Source of the DNA: Anolis sagrei
Lineage: Eukaryota; Chordata; Lepidosauria; Squamata; Anolidae
Length of the DNA stretch: 64,000 nucleotides
Reading direction: 5' to 3'
NCBI RefSeq assembly: GCF_037176765.1
Contig: NC_090022.1
Span: 177,859,117-177,923,116 of the forward strand
A program made the translations under genes and the position numbers. Within the stretch, counting starts at the first letter, position 1, and each line of letters opens with the position of its first letter. The notes below the pieces were generated by a model, which searched no databases, was not told where the DNA came from, and was given only the letters and a program-made list of their open reading frames with translations. Positions 1 through 11,743 of the stretch are shown here, one piece after another.

Positions 1-109
1 ATTGAGCATGGCTGTAAATAATCACAGATCAGCTTATTATTATTCATCTCAGCATGCCAGCTCCATGTAGACTCCTCCCATGTAAATGATTGCACAGAAT
101 TCATGAATG

Positions 110-342
110 AAATCTGTAAGGGCTGGTAGTTTGGTTGTTGTTCTAAGAATAGGAATACAGGGTTCAAATCCCCACTCATCCATGGAGACCTAACCAGGAG
201 ACTTTGGGCAAATCTGACTCACTCAGGTTCAGAAAAGGCAGTGGCAAACAGTATTTGAACAAAACTTACCAAGAAAACCCTGTGACAGGGTGGCTACAGG
301 GTCACCATAAGTCAGAAACAACTTGAAGCCACAAAGCAACAG
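110..342 (+). repeat. tRNA-derived SINE (MIR-like squamate type)
   Basis: An RNA polymerase III box-B-like string (GGTTCAAATCCCC, about 151-163) is followed by a body read as 'gtggcaaacag...accaagaaaaccctg...caccataagtcagaaacaacttgaagccacaaagcaac'. The same body recurs at 3246, 22141, 34940 and 51785. The 5' end is not sharply defined. Confidence 0.7.
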
Positions 343-520
343 GTACCGTTCCACCCGTTGGAATACCACTTTAATCTGTTTTAATGCTTGGTCAACAAAA
401 GAGCATTTAAGTATAATCTCAAGGATTACATAACAGTGAGACACAAGATCTGTACTCTTCAATCATGAGAATCTACAATTAGAACCAAGTGCAAATATAG
501 CCAGCTTGATACGAGGCATT

Positions 521-590
521 AGAATCATAGAATCTTAGAGTTGGAGGAGACCACGGGGAACATCTAGTCCAAACCCCTGCTATGCTACAA
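521..590 (-). repeat. CR1 LINE 3' end fragment
   Basis: The string 'agaatcatagaatcttagagttgg' and the following 'gagacc...catctagtccaa' are the reverse complement of the CR1 3' terminus. The longer copy at 10267-10971 shares this end and adds CR1 coding sequence. Confidence 0.75.
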
Positions 591-599
591 GGTTTATCC

Positions 600-1331
600 G
601 GAAAGTAAAGTTACAAGGCACATAGCTGGTTTGCTTCTGCAGAAAGCCAGCAGAAGCAAACGAACAGTGTCAGTTGTAGCAGCTCATTGACTGGCCTTGT
701 GGTGAAGGTTAAGAGATGACCGTCCTCATTCCGTTTTCCTCCAAGTTCACGCTGTAATATGCTACCTAAATACTAAGGGCATGGATGCCACTGCGATTCA
801 TTGCAAAATCATTTCAGTTTATGGAGAGGACATAATGTCAAGACAGCATGTGATAGAATGGGTATGGAATATATTGTGAGAACATGGAGAAACTTTGAAG
901 AGCCATCCAAGACAAACGTTGTGGGATGCTGATGGCAGGAGTCTGTCTCCTTGATGATAATGCGCGTCCGAACACAGCTCATACAACACAAGAGTTGTTG
1001 ACTTCATTTGGTTAGGATGTTTTAAACCACCCCTCTCACTGCCCTAATCTAGCACCCAGTGACTATCATCTGTTCACTAAGTTGAAGGAACACTTGGGTG
1101 GAAAACACGACAACGACAAGGTGAAAATCGAAGTGAGGAACTGGTTGAAAAAGGCGGAGGGAAACTTCTATGACACAGGCATCAAAAACTCGTCCCATAG
1201 ATGACAATATGTATTGAACTGAATGGTGCTTATGTGGAAAAATAATGTATTATCTATACTACAACCCATGTAAGTTTTGTTAAGATATATTCATTCTTTG
1301 TATTTAAAAAAAATCTTGTAACCTTACTTTC
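600..1331 (+). mobile_element. mariner DNA transposon, degraded and internally shortened
   Basis: Terminal inverted repeats are visible: GAAAGTAAAGTTACAAG at 601-617 and its near-complement at 1315-1331. Between them the plus strand encodes parts of a mariner transposase. DNARPHTA begins near 955, and APSDYHLFTKLKEHLGGK follows about 95 bases later, the region of the third catalytic aspartate. The reading frame shifts between these blocks. At about 730 bp the copy is well short of the usual ~1.3 kb, so the N-terminal helix-turn-helix half is missing. It is a dead copy. Confidence 0.85.
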
Positions 1332-1385
1332 AATTGTTGTTTTGCCCCGTGTTTTTAGCCGTGTTTTTAGCCTTAGTATTTTATT

Positions 1386-1690
1386 CTGTACATGCGGCCC
1401 ACTCACTGTTTTATGTTATGAATGATTTAATCGTAATTTTATTTTGTTTGTTGTGTTTTTATATTTTATGTTTTATGTAATTTATCATGTTGTTACCTGT
1501 GTTCTGATTTTATTTATTGTATTTCGTTGTTGGGTTTGGCCTCATGTAAGCTGCTCTGAGTCCCTTTGGGGAGATGGTGGCAGGGTAGAAATAAAGAAAT
1601 TATTATTGTTGTTGTTATTATTATTATTATTATTGGGCTTGGCCTCATGTAAGACACCCCGAATCCCCATTGGGGAGATGGTAATATTAT
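1386..1690 (+). repeat. L2-type LINE 3' tails with (ATT)n microsatellite
   Basis: 'ggcctcatgtaagctgctctgagtccc...gagatggtgg' followed by 'aaataaag' and an ATT run (about 1600-1636) is the standard 3' terminus of the L2 family in this window. A second, partial tail follows directly at 1637-1690. Confidence 0.7.
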
Positions 1691-1789
1691 TTCCAGATAA
1701 CCCTTCTATTATAAACCATCAGCATCCCGTTTAACAACTCTTAGAACATCTCATCCTTTCAAAGCACTCATATACTTTAGAGAGGTAAT

Positions 1790-3000
1790 CCGGAGTTTTG
1801 GAGTTAGGTGCCACCTCTATGCAGATGACACACAACTCTATTACTCATTTCCACCCAACTCCAAGGAGGCCTCTCGAGTGCTGGACGAGTGCCTGGCCGC
1901 TGTGTCTATCTGAATGAGGAGGAACAAGCTGAAGATCAATCCCGACAAGACAGAGGTCCTCCTGGTCGATCGTAAACCTGACCGGGGTATAGGGTGGCAA
2001 CCTGTGTTGGACGGGGTTACACTCCCCCTGAAGCCACAGGTCCGCAGTTTGGGAGTCCTCATGGATTCATCGCTTACGCTTGAGGCTCAGGCGTCGGCGG
2101 TGTCCGGGAGGGCTTTTGTACAATTGAGACTCGTGCGCCAACTGCGACCGTACCCTGCAAAGGCTGATCTGGCCGGGGTGGTCCATGCCTTAGTCACCTC
2201 TAGATTAGACTACTGTAATGCGCTCTACATGGGGCTGCCCTTGAAAACGGCTCAGAAATTCCAACTGGTCCAACGGGCAGTGGCCAGGATGTAAATGGTG
2301 CTCCTTACAGAGAGAGGTCAACCCTTCTGTTCAAGGAGCTCCACTGGCTGCCGTTTATTTTCCGAGCCCAATTTAAGGTGCAGGTGCCTACCTACAAAGC
2401 CCTAAACGGTTTGGGACCATCCTACCTGCGTGACCGCATCTCCGTTTATGAACCCACGCTCTCACTTTGTTCATCCGGAGAGGCCCTGCTTGTGATTCAG
2501 CCTGCGTTGCAGGCGCGTTTGGTGGGGACGCAAGACAGGGCCTTTTCTGTGGTGGCCCCCCGACTCTGGAACACGCTCCCCAAAGATCTTAGACAGGCCC
2601 CTACATTGGCAGTCTTTAGAAAGAACTTGAAGACCTGGATGTTCCGATGTGCCTTTCCAGAATAGGAAAACTTCAATAACAAGTCCAAGAAGCACTTTAA
2701 TAGAATTAGAATTAAGATTGCTGCACACTGCACACTGCACTTACCCTATAATCCTTACATATCACCTGTCACATCAGCACTTTTAATTCTGTACCCATTA
2801 CTCTGGCCTGGCCCAGTTTTATTGTGTCTTGGTGTATTGTTTATTGCTTGCTGTTTAATATTGCTTTAATTGTTTTTAATTTGCTTTAGGTTTTGTATTG
2901 TTATGTTGTGTTTTGAGGCCTTGGCCTTTGTAAGCCGCATCAAGTCCTTCGGGAGATGCTAGCGGGGTACAAATAAAGTTAATAATAATAATAATAGAAT
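1790..3000 (+). mobile_element. L2-type LINE, 3' part (RT C-terminus and 3' UTR)
   Basis: The plus strand encodes the end of a non-LTR reverse transcriptase. It starts with NKLKINPDKTEVLLVD (about 1920) and runs through SRLDYCNALYMGLP and the C-terminal block HWLPF...YKALNGLGPSYL...RAFSVVAPRLWNTLPKDLR, ending near 2665. A stop and a frame change lie between the two halves (about 2290-2380). The 3' UTR ends with 'aaataaagttaataataataat'. It is a 5'-truncated LINE. Confidence 0.85.
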
Positions 3001-3245
3001 AGCTTTAGAATTTCCTCCATGTAGATTTGGGTGGCTTTCTTTTCAACAAAGATATTGTTCATGTGAACTGATATCCTGAATCCTTAAATCACATTCTTTT
3101 ACACTGTGTTTTATGCACAGTGATAACAAATCTGAGCCTTTGTGTAAACAGGGATTGATTATGAGACAGAATCATAATTTTATTATCCAGGTTGAATTCC
3201 CCGCTCCCTTTTCAGTACAAATGAAAATTCAGATATTGTTCTTGT

Positions 3246-3472
3246 TGTGTGCCTTCAAGTTGTTTCCAACTTATGGCAATTGAAAGGCAAACCTGGGATT
3301 TTAATGTCAAAATTTGTTCAGAGATGTGCCTTTTGCTTCCTTAGATGGTGAGAGTGTGTAACATACTCAAAGTCAGCCAGTGGGTTTCTATGACCGAGCA
3401 AGGATTTGATTCCTGGTCTCCAGAGTTATAGTTCAATGCACAAATCACTATATTACACTGGCTCTCTTCAGT
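3246..3472 (-). repeat. tRNA-derived SINE (MIR-like squamate type)
   Basis: Reverse orientation of the 110-342 family: 'ttgttgtgtgccttcaagttg' at one end and 'atttgattcctggtctcc' near the box-B region. It is diverged. Confidence 0.65.
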
Positions 3473-3479
3473 TAGACAT

Positions 3480-4380
3480 TTCCAAATCATTCTTGTTATC
3501 TTTTATTGTGCACGCTGTGAGGATAAGTGAGTGCAATTAAGTCTAGTTAATGATGACCCCATGATCATCATAAAAAGATCAGTTGGTTGAACTGAGGCAT
3601 TATCAGGAAGGGAAGTGGTAACACTCTTGTGTCCTTGAACAATGTGTGTATTTTTTTTAATAAATCTTGCTGTTCTGGTTATGGTTACAGCTTGGAGAGA
3701 TATCCAAGCTGATGTTCAACCACCTCTGCCATTCAGCAGGTCAAGGCTATCTGCTAATGTGCCACTTTTAATTAGCTTGACTCCATAAACATTCCTCCCT
3801 ATTTGAAGCCATGTGCTTGCAGCAACCTGAGATGTGGGGTTTGACTGCCCTCTCGAGGCTGATGCACACAGTGTTTTGAGAAGGTTGAAGGGCTTTAAGA
3901 AGCAGCTGTGAGCAAACAGACCAATGTGAAAAGTCTCCTCTCTTTCTCCACCCCCATCCACCCCCTATTCTTTAAATAGACCTTATGCAACATTGCACGC
4001 CTTAGTCTATTTGTTTGAATTTTCTTTAAAAAAAATATCCAGGAATTTCCATGCTCAAGGTTGTTGGCTTTCCCCCCTGTTATGGAAAAGAGAAAGTGGG
4101 GATGACACATAGAGGAAGACTGCAGCCAGACAAAATACATGGAGGGAGGCATGGGGAGGAAAAGGAAGCTGGACCCAGATCATATAGCTCTAATACAGCC
4201 TCAAGACATCCCAGTGTAATCCCCTAAATTGTGGGCAATTTCCTTCTGTTTTGCCCATCAAGAAGCAGAAGAGTGGGCCCTTCTAAAGAAAGAAACCTAG
4301 AAATGTCAGGATTTGGCAGCCATTCCTTGCTTATGCACTAGAGGCCTCAGCAGCAACAGATTCCCAGAAACCCCAATACA
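3480..4380. other. Single-copy-looking intronic DNA
   Basis: No coding similarity, tandem array or family seen elsewhere in the window could be recognised. By position it lies in the BCAP31 intron that continues left of exon 11744-11879. Confidence 0.4.
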
Positions 4381-4384
4381 CTCG

Positions 4385-4562
4385 GGAAGCCAATGTGACA
4401 CAGCTGGCTGAGTGTCAGCTGCATTAAGATCACTCTGACCTAAAGGTTATGAGTTTGAAGCCAGCCCGGGTTGGAGTGGGTTTCCAACCAATTGTGTAGC
4501 CTGTTGTCGACCTTTGCAACCTGAAAGACAGTTGCATCTGTCAAGTAGGAAAATTAAGTGTG
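4385..4562 (+). repeat. tRNA-derived SINE, second family
   Basis: 'gacacagctggctgagtgtcag' resembles box A and 'aaaggttatgagtttgaagcc' resembles box B of a tRNA promoter. The body continues with 'tgggtttccaaccaattgtgtagcc'. Confidence 0.55.
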
Positions 4563-4734
4563 GGGAGGCTAAATTAACTAATTTATGAGGCCATAAAAAA
4601 GACTCCAGCAAGCACTCCAGCAAAAAGCATGCGGGGAATGCGGAAGTACTTCATCAGTGTCACAGATGGACAATGAAAGCGACAGCTCCCCTGGCGGCCA
4701 GAAAAAGTTAAATAGCCTCTGTGTGTGTCTGTAT

Positions 4735-4836
4735 ATGTTGTATGTCAAAATTGGCATTGAATGTTTGCCATATATGTGTACACTGTAATCTGCCCTGAGT
4801 CCCCTGCGGGGTGAGAAGGGCGGAATATAAAAGCTG

Positions 4837-4875
<39 letters not shown>

Positions 4876-4876
4876 A
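4735..4876 (+). repeat. LINE/SINE 3' tail with (TAAA)n
   Basis: 'ggcattgaatgtttgccatatatgtg' leads to 'ctgccctgagtccc...ggtgagaagggcggaatataaa' and a run of TAAA repeats at about 4846-4876. The same tail is interrupted by a Helitron at 44885-47937. Confidence 0.7.
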
Positions 4877-5079
4877 TGTTATTTTGGCCAGGCTGCACTA
4901 TCCATGCACTTTTCCATTTGCACTATCCACGTCAGCTCAGTAATCTCAGCTTTCACTCAGACCTTGAAAAGAATATAGCCATAGAGACCACCTGAACATT
5001 TAATAAGCATTTGTGATGTGCAGCTTTTGCCTTTCCTGAAGTCAGCTTGTTGTGGAATCAGACATGGGTTATGTTTTCC

Positions 5080-6922
5080 ATAATTCTATGCAAAATAAAG
5101 ATGGCATAATAAGGAGATTGGTCTGCAGCTTTTTGGATCATTACGGTCTTTGCCTAGTTTCAAGATGGCTATGACTCTTGCTTTCCTCCAGATTTTGGGG
5201 ATCTGACAGGATGCAGTGCAGTTGTTCATCAGCTTCAGCAACCAGCGCCTTGCTTTTGGACCAAAGTTCTTGATTTGTTCCATCCATAGATCATCCAGGC
5301 CAGCTGCTTTGCCATTTTTACATTTATTGAGATTTTACATGTCCAATTCAGTAAACGTAAAAGGTTCATGAAGGTTGTTGTTCTCAGTATATGGTTGTCT
5401 GACTATTGGTTTCTTTCCTACTTTGGTGGCAAGGTTGGGTTTCCCATTCTTCAAGAGCTCTTGTGCTAACTGATCTGCCTTTATGTTGGCATGGGTATAA
5501 GTTTGTGAGAGGTCAGCAGATCACAGGAGCTGTCTTCATAGACCTGACAGCAGCTTATGATACTGTAAACCACTGCCTCCTCCTGAGAAAAATGTATAAT
5601 ATCACGAAGGATTGCCACCTCACCTGTCTCATAGGAAATTTGCTACAAAACAGGAGCTTTTTTGTTGAGTTCCAGGGCCAAAGAAGTAGATGGTGAAAAC
5701 AGAAAAACGGCTTGCCTCAGGGGAGCATGCTTGCTCCATCAACGTTCAACATTTACACAAATGACCAGCCACTGCCAGAAGGGATGGAGAGCTTCATCTA
5801 TGCTGATGATCGTGCCATTACTGTTCAAGCAGGGAGCTTTGAGATGGTTGAACAGAAGCTCTCCGAAGCTCTAGGTGCTCTTACTGCCTATTAAAGGGAA
5901 AACTAGCTGATCCCTTACCATCTAAAACACAGACATGTGCTTTTCATCTTAAGAACAGATAAGCATCCCGAGCTCTGAGGATTACCTGGGAAGGAATCCT
6001 ACTGGAGCATTGCAGTGCACCCAAATATCTGGGAGTCACTCTGGAACATGCTCTGACCTACAAGAAGCACTGCCCAAATATCAAGCAAAAAGTGGGCGCT
6101 AGAAACAATATCATACAAAAGCTGACTAGCACAACCTGGGGATCACAACCAGACACAGTGAAGACATCTGCCTTTGCGCTATGCTACTCTGCTGCTGAGT
6201 ATGCATGCGCAGTGTGGAGCACATCTCACCATGCTAAAACAATGGATGTGGTTCTTAATGAGACATGCCGCATTATCACGGGGTGTCTGCGCCCTACACC
6301 ACTGGAGAAATTACACTGTTTAGCCGGTATTGCACCACCTGACATCCGCCAGGAAGTAGCAGCCACTAGTGAAAGGACCAAGGCAGTGACATCTCCAGCT
6401 CATCCCCTGTTTGGGTATCAGCCACCACGTCAACGACTTAAATCAAGAAATAGTTTTCTAAGATCTACAGAGACACTCACTGGAACACCTCAGCAAGTGA
6501 GAGTCCAAAAGTGGCAGGTTAAAAATCCAGAACCTCAATCAATGGCTGATACCAAATGAGAGACTTCCCCCTGGGCACACAGAAAACTGGGCAACTTGGA
6601 AGGCGCTGAACAGACTGCGCTCTGACACCACGAGATGCAGAGCCAACCTTAAGAAATGGGGCTACAATCCACGACATGCGAGTGTGGAGAAGAGCAAACC
6701 ACAGACCACCTGCTGCAATGCAACCTGAGCCCTGCCACATGCACAATGGAGTACCTTCTTGTAGCAACACCAGAGGCACTCCAAGTGGCCAGCTACTGGT
6801 CAAAGGCCATTTAATCAAGTACCAAGCTTGCAAACTTTGTGTTTTGTATGTTTGTTTGTTCGTTAAAAAATGCAATACAACTGTTTGGTTTTGCTCCTGA
6901 CACGATAAATAAATAAATATTG
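5080..6922 (+). mobile_element. Non-LTR LINE with inverted 5' segment (twin-priming structure)
   Basis: The left part (about 5080-5505) encodes, on the minus strand, the start of a reverse transcriptase: NGKAAGLDD, then WRKARVIAILKLGKD and DPKSCRPISLLCH. The right part (about 5506-6922) encodes, on the plus strand, the later RT blocks. These are ITGAVFIDLTAAYDTVNH, GLPQGSMLAPSTFNIYTND, FIYADDRA (the catalytic YADD) and the C-terminal region CRIITGCLRPTPLEKLHCLAGIAP. The end carries a cysteine-histidine knuckle followed by 'gctcctgacacgataaataaataaat'. Several stops and frame changes are present. The clade is not resolved; the C-terminus looks jockey/RTE-X-like rather than L2, CR1 or BovB. Confidence 0.8.
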
Positions 6923-7532
6923 GAGAAGTCATATTTTGCACTTGACCAGTAAACTATGCAGGGAAAAGATGACGTAGCATAGAGAGGAATCTCTGGGGCC
7001 CTGAAGATGGGGTAGAAAGATTCTGGGGTTATAGCCCTAAAAAAGCACACCTCCTCCAGCTCTGATTTCTTTGCACAACCTCAAGTCTCTTGCTAAGGAG
7101 AACAGGAATCGCAATGCCAGCTATGCTATGCTTGACATTCGCTAGTACAGCAAATTGGAAGAGTCAAATAATCCACAAGAGTATTCCTGGACACCACACG
7201 GCATCACTGTATGGTTAACCTGGTAAGGTTACTGCCATAAAAGGGGAGCTGGTGTATAGAGTGACAAACAAGTTCTTAGCCTTATAAGATTACAACTCCA
7301 ACTAATAAATAAAGGCAACCATAAATCACAGTTCTGAAGTCTCAGGGTAGCAAGAACAGGAGTTGGTCAATGGAACTGTCCACAAGGGTTTTTCATCTAT
7401 TTCCACCAGCACAGCAAGAGGCGCACAAGCCAGGGTGTTGCACGCCACTTTTAAAACTCAAGGAGCTTAAAAATATTTTGTAGGACACTGTACAGAGCGA
7501 TGCAGAGTGTTAGACAAGCTCTTAGCCTTACA

Positions 7533-7760
7533 GGATGGAATCGTCAACAAATAATAATAATAATAATAATAATAATAGTAATAATAATAATAATCTTTAT
7601 ACCCTGCCACCATCTCCCCAATGGGGACTTGGGGTGGCTTACATAAGGCCAAGCCCAAACAACAAATTACAGCAAAATAACACCAAAAACGCAAACAATA
7701 AACAACAACATCATAATTACATAAAACAAATGAATGCATAAAAATAAATAAATAAAGGTA
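7533..7760 (-). repeat. L2 3' tail, reverse, with (TAA)n
   Basis: A TAA run (about 7549-7592) followed by 'tctttataccctgccaccatctcccc' and 'ggtggcttacataaggccaagccc' is the reverse complement of the L2 3' end. Confidence 0.7.
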
Positions 7761-8065
7761 CCCATAAAAGAGGACTCTGAAATCTGTGATATATCTTTGA
7801 ATGTCAAAATCAGACTGGCCCATACCATAATAAAAACCCGATGGGAAGAGAATCAGCTCATTGAAAATATTTCACTGGAAAAGAATTCTGCTGATACTTA
7901 TCATAAAGACAAATGGGTGGATCTTAAGAGAAAATAAGCCAGAACTCTCCCTAGAAGCCAAAATGGCTAAACAGAGGGTATTGTATTTGGATATATCACA
8001 AGGCAATGTGACTCATTCAAAAAAGACGATAAATCTTGGCATAATGGAAGGCAGTAGAAAAAGGA

Positions 8066-8320
8066 GGAGCCCCCCGTGGCACAGTGGGTCAAAGCCTGTG
8101 CTGGCAGGACTGAAGACCGACAGGTCGCAGGTTCAAATCCCGGGAGAGGCTGATGAGCTCCCTCTATCGGCTCCAGCTCCTCATGCGGGGACATGAGAGA
8201 AGCCTCCCACAAGGATGATAAAACATCAGAAATCATCTGGGCGTCCCCTGGGCAACGTCCTTGCAGACGGCCAATTCTCTCACGACAGGAGCGGTTGCTC
8301 CTGACACGACAAAAAAAAAA
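8066..8320 (+). mobile_element. tRNA-derived SINE (Sauria-SINE-like) with 13-bp target-site duplication
   Basis: Box A lies in 'gtggcacagtgggtcaaagcc' and box B in 'ggtcgcaggttcaaatccc'. The SINE ends in 'gttgctcctgacacgac' plus poly-A. AGTAGAAAAAGGA occurs at 8053-8065 and again at 8321-8333, so the insertion borders are exact. A second copy lies at 36711-36976. The 3' tail matches the LINE tail at about 6894-6920. Confidence 0.9.
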
Positions 8321-8461
8321 AGTAGAAAAAGGAATAAGACCACATTACAACAATTCAAACCTTAGCAGGGTTATGAATAACAGGGTGACTTGAAGATTTC
8401 ACATTCAAAGAGTCACAATAGATCAAAGACAAATTAATATCAGTTAACAAAGACAATTAAA

Positions 8462-8865
8462 CCCATGGTGGCACAGTGGTTTAAACCACTGAGCTGCTGA
8501 ACTTGCTCACCGAAAGGTCAGCAGTTCGAATCCGGGGAGCAGGGTGAACTCCTTCTATTAGGCCAGGCTTCTGCCAACCTAGCAGTTCAAAAACATGCAA
8601 ATTTGAGTAGATCAAAAGCTATCGCTTCTGTGGGAGGGTAACGGCACTCCATGCAGTCATGCTGGCCACATGACCTTGGAGGTGCTACGGACAACTCTGG
8701 CTCTTCAGCTTAGAAATGGGGATGAGCACCATCCCCCAGAGCCGGACATGACTAGACTTAATGTCAGGGGAAATCTTTACCTTTACTATGTTGGAAACCA
8801 CTTTGAGTCCCCTCAGGGGTGAAAAAAGTGGTATATAAATGCAGTAAATACATAAATAAACATAT
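8462..8865 (+). mobile_element. tRNA-derived SINE, long family with LINE-like tail
   Basis: Head 'gtggcacagtggtttaaacc' (box A) and 'aggtcagcagttcgaatcc' (box B). The body runs through 'gatgagcaccatcccccagagccggacatgac' and a tail 'ctttgagtcccctcaggggtg...tatataaatgcagtaaatac'. Partial or reverse copies are at 14286, 30775 and 50540. Confidence 0.8.
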
Positions 8866-9013
8866 TATCACCTATACTATGTCAGGAGAAACCTTTACAT
8901 TTACTTAAACAAAGACAATGCTTGATCAAAGTTAAAAAAAAAAGCAGATGGTTCACCTTAAATAACTTCCTAAAATTCAAGTAAACAAAAAGTCCAGTAC
9001 CTTAAGTCACCTC

Positions 9014-9350
9014 TTAGGAATACAAATTTATTTATTTATTTATTTATTTATTTATTTGCTTTATTTGTATACCGCATTTTCTCAGGCCGTAGGCGACTCA
9101 ACGCGGTTAACAACAAGAGCAAAAATTCAATGCTAACAGCATACACTATTTAAAAACACTTAACACCATAGTATACTAGTAGTTACAAATCAATAAACAA
9201 CACATTAACATTAATTTAAAATTTGGTTTTCCAAGAATCTTGGTATGTATCTGCTGCCAACTATTATTTATTTATTTATTTATTTACTTTGCTTATATAC
9301 CACTGTATCTCAAGCCCGAAGGCGACTCACAACTATGGCAATAACAGTTT
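9014..9350 (-). repeat. Two LINE 3' tails in reverse with (TTTA)n
   Basis: TTTA runs at about 9027-9058 and 9265-9290. Each is followed by 'tataccgcatttt...gccgtaggcgactcaacg' or its variant, the reverse complement of a LINE/SINE 3' tail. Confidence 0.6.
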
Positions 9351-10266
9351 CTCTCTCCTGATTTATTCCACAGATGGAGAATCTACATTTGGAGGAGATC
9401 TCTCAGATACACATCTACAGACTGAGAACATTGACTTAATGTATGCTTAAAATCTTCTGGGTATTTTATAACTATTGATATGATTAGTGCAACTGAACAA
9501 TTTACTTGGTTTTTTGTTTTTTTTTACAACTGTTAACTCAAAAATTCTTCTTTGGTAAACCCTATTTTCTTCCTCAATCCCCAATCTGTTTGTATTGTTT
9601 GAAAACAAAACTACCCTTGATCAAAAAAATCAGAAAGGACCAACTTCTAGTCCTCTTGATGTGAACCATCGGCTGCACTCTCAATGTGTGATACAATTTG
9701 TTAACTGGGGAACCGTTTGACAGGGTTTTCTTTCTACTCCATCTTTCCCCTATAATTATTGTAACTTCTTTCTTTCTGCTTATGTCCTGCATTGCCCAAC
9801 AGACTCACTACTCCCTCTACCCAGATTTCCCCAAAGAAAACTTGACAAAGAGATATGCAACTACACTAGCAAAGCCATATTTGTGCAAGATCTTTTAGCA
9901 TAGAACACAAAATTGCTAACTAAAATGTGTTAGGAGAAAACAAACAATCTGATAATCCTTTTAAAGTTTGCTTCCTTTGTACTCAACAAGAGGTGTATCC
10001 TTCCGGATGTTTTTGAATTTCTAAAATCATAATCCCTGGCCAGCATAGCCAATGGCTAGGAATTAAGGAAATTGCAGTCCTACGTATGGAGGCCCATCCC
10101 TAGAACAGAATGTTAGTTGCAAGGCATCCTCATGCTAAATTGCTTCAGCCAAGGTAACTAAACATCCTCAATCCCATTTCAGGTTTGTAATATAATGTAT
10201 AAAACAGTATGCAGAAAACATGAGACAACATGGGGTTATGATTAGGATAAAATATCACAAGATCTA

Positions 10267-10971
10267 ATTTCATAGAATCATAGAATCAAAGAGTTGGAAG
10301 AGACCTCTTGGGCCATCCAGTCCAACCCCCTGCCAAGAAGCAGGAATATTGCATTCAAATCACCCCTGACAGATGGCCATCCAGCCCGTTTAAAAGCTTC
10401 CAAAGAAGGAGCCTCCACCACACTCCGGGGCAGAGTTCCACTGCTGAATGGCTCTCACAGTCAGGAAGTTCTTCCTCATGTTCAGATGGAATCTCCTCTC
10501 TTGTAGTTTGAAGCCATTGTTCCGCGTCCTAGTCTCCAAGGAAGCAGAAAACAAGCTTGCTCCCTCCTCCCTGTGGCTTCCTCTCACATATTTATACATT
10601 GCTATCATATCTCCTCTCAGCCTTCTCTTCTTCAGGCTAAACATGCCCAGCTCCTTAAGCCGCTCCTCATAGGGCTTGTTCTCCAGACCCTTGATCATTT
10701 TAGTCGCCCTCCTCTGGACACATTCCAGCTTGTCAATATCCCTCTTGAATTGTGGTGCCCAGAATTGGACACAATATTCCAGGTGTGGTCTAACCAGAGC
10801 AGAATAGAGGGGTAGCATTACTTCCCTAGATCTACACACTATGCTCCTATTAATACAGGCCAAAATCCCATTGGCTTTTTTTGCAGCCACATCACATTGT
10901 TGGCTCATGTTTAACTTGTTAATTTGCAAAGAACCTGAGTGTAGTTGAGATGGGAGCTTTAGGGAAGACAC
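10267..10971 (-). mobile_element. CR1 LINE, 3' part
   Basis: The minus strand is open for about 190 residues with the typical CR1 C-terminus: [15 protein letters not shown], then CVQRRATKMIKGLE, YEERLKELGMFSLKKRRLRG and FHLNMRKNFLTVRAIQQWN. It ends on the CR1 3' UTR with 'tcatagaatcatagaatc'. It is a 5'-truncated copy in the BCAP31 intron. Confidence 0.9.
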
Positions 10972-11245
10972 ATTTCTTATAATTACATATACACCTTATT
11001 TTTCCTGTGAATGAATACACCTTAATATCTATACAAGAGGGAAGTGTTTCCTGTATACCTTCTTTTATAGCAAACCATTATCCACTTAAGTGCCAATAAA
11101 GAGCTAGTGTAAGGAGATGTCAAGATGCAGCTTTTCTGCGGCACCTTTTCTCAACCTAGTTGTCTCCAGATGATTTGGACTTCAAATAGCATGATGCCTT
11201 TCCACTAGTCATGTTAGCTGGAACTGATGGGCTCTCCATCTAGAG

Positions 11246-11601
11246 CAGGAGTCCTCAAACTAAGGCCCGAGGGCCAGATACAGCCCTCCAATGTCATTTA
11301 CCTGGCCCTCGCTCAGAGTGAACCTAAGTCTGAAATGACTTGAAAGCACACAACAACAATCCTATCTCATCAGCCAAAAGCAGGCCTACACTTCCCATTG
11401 AAATACTAGTAAGTTTATATTTGTTAAAATTGTTCTTTGTTTTAATTATTGTACTGTTTTTAAGTGTTTTAGCACTACAAATAAGATATGTGCAGTGTGC
11501 ATAGGAATTCATTCATGGTTTTTTTCAAATTATAATCCGGCCCTCCAACAGTTTGAGGGACTGTGACCTGGCCCTCTGTTTAAAAAGTTTGAAGACCCCT
11601 G
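11246..11601. mobile_element. Non-autonomous hAT element (TSD ATCTAGAG)
   Basis: The element begins CAGGAGTCCTCAAACT and ends AGTTTGAAGACCCCTG, near-perfect inverted ends. It is flanked by ATCTAGAG at 11238-11245 and 11602-11609. The 8-bp duplication is the hAT hallmark. It has no coding capacity. Copies of the family are at 23207, 37102 and (partial) 58262. Confidence 0.9.
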
Positions 11602-11743
11602 ATCTAGAGGATATGGATTGTAGAAGATTGCCTTGATAGTAGAAACATGTGATGCCCCAAAACCACAATTGACCTCGCAAGAGAAGAGGCGGGAAGACTA
11701 CACTCCTCTCTGACAGAAGCCCTCCATTCCTCAGCAACATTAC

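Noticed and set aside
809-1007. Two minus-strand ORFs over the mariner
   Set aside because: They are antisense shadows of the plus-strand transposase remnant.
1-11743. Search for the remaining BCAP31 exons
   Set aside because: No minus-strand segment resembled the distal coiled coil or the KKEE-type tail, so none is reported.
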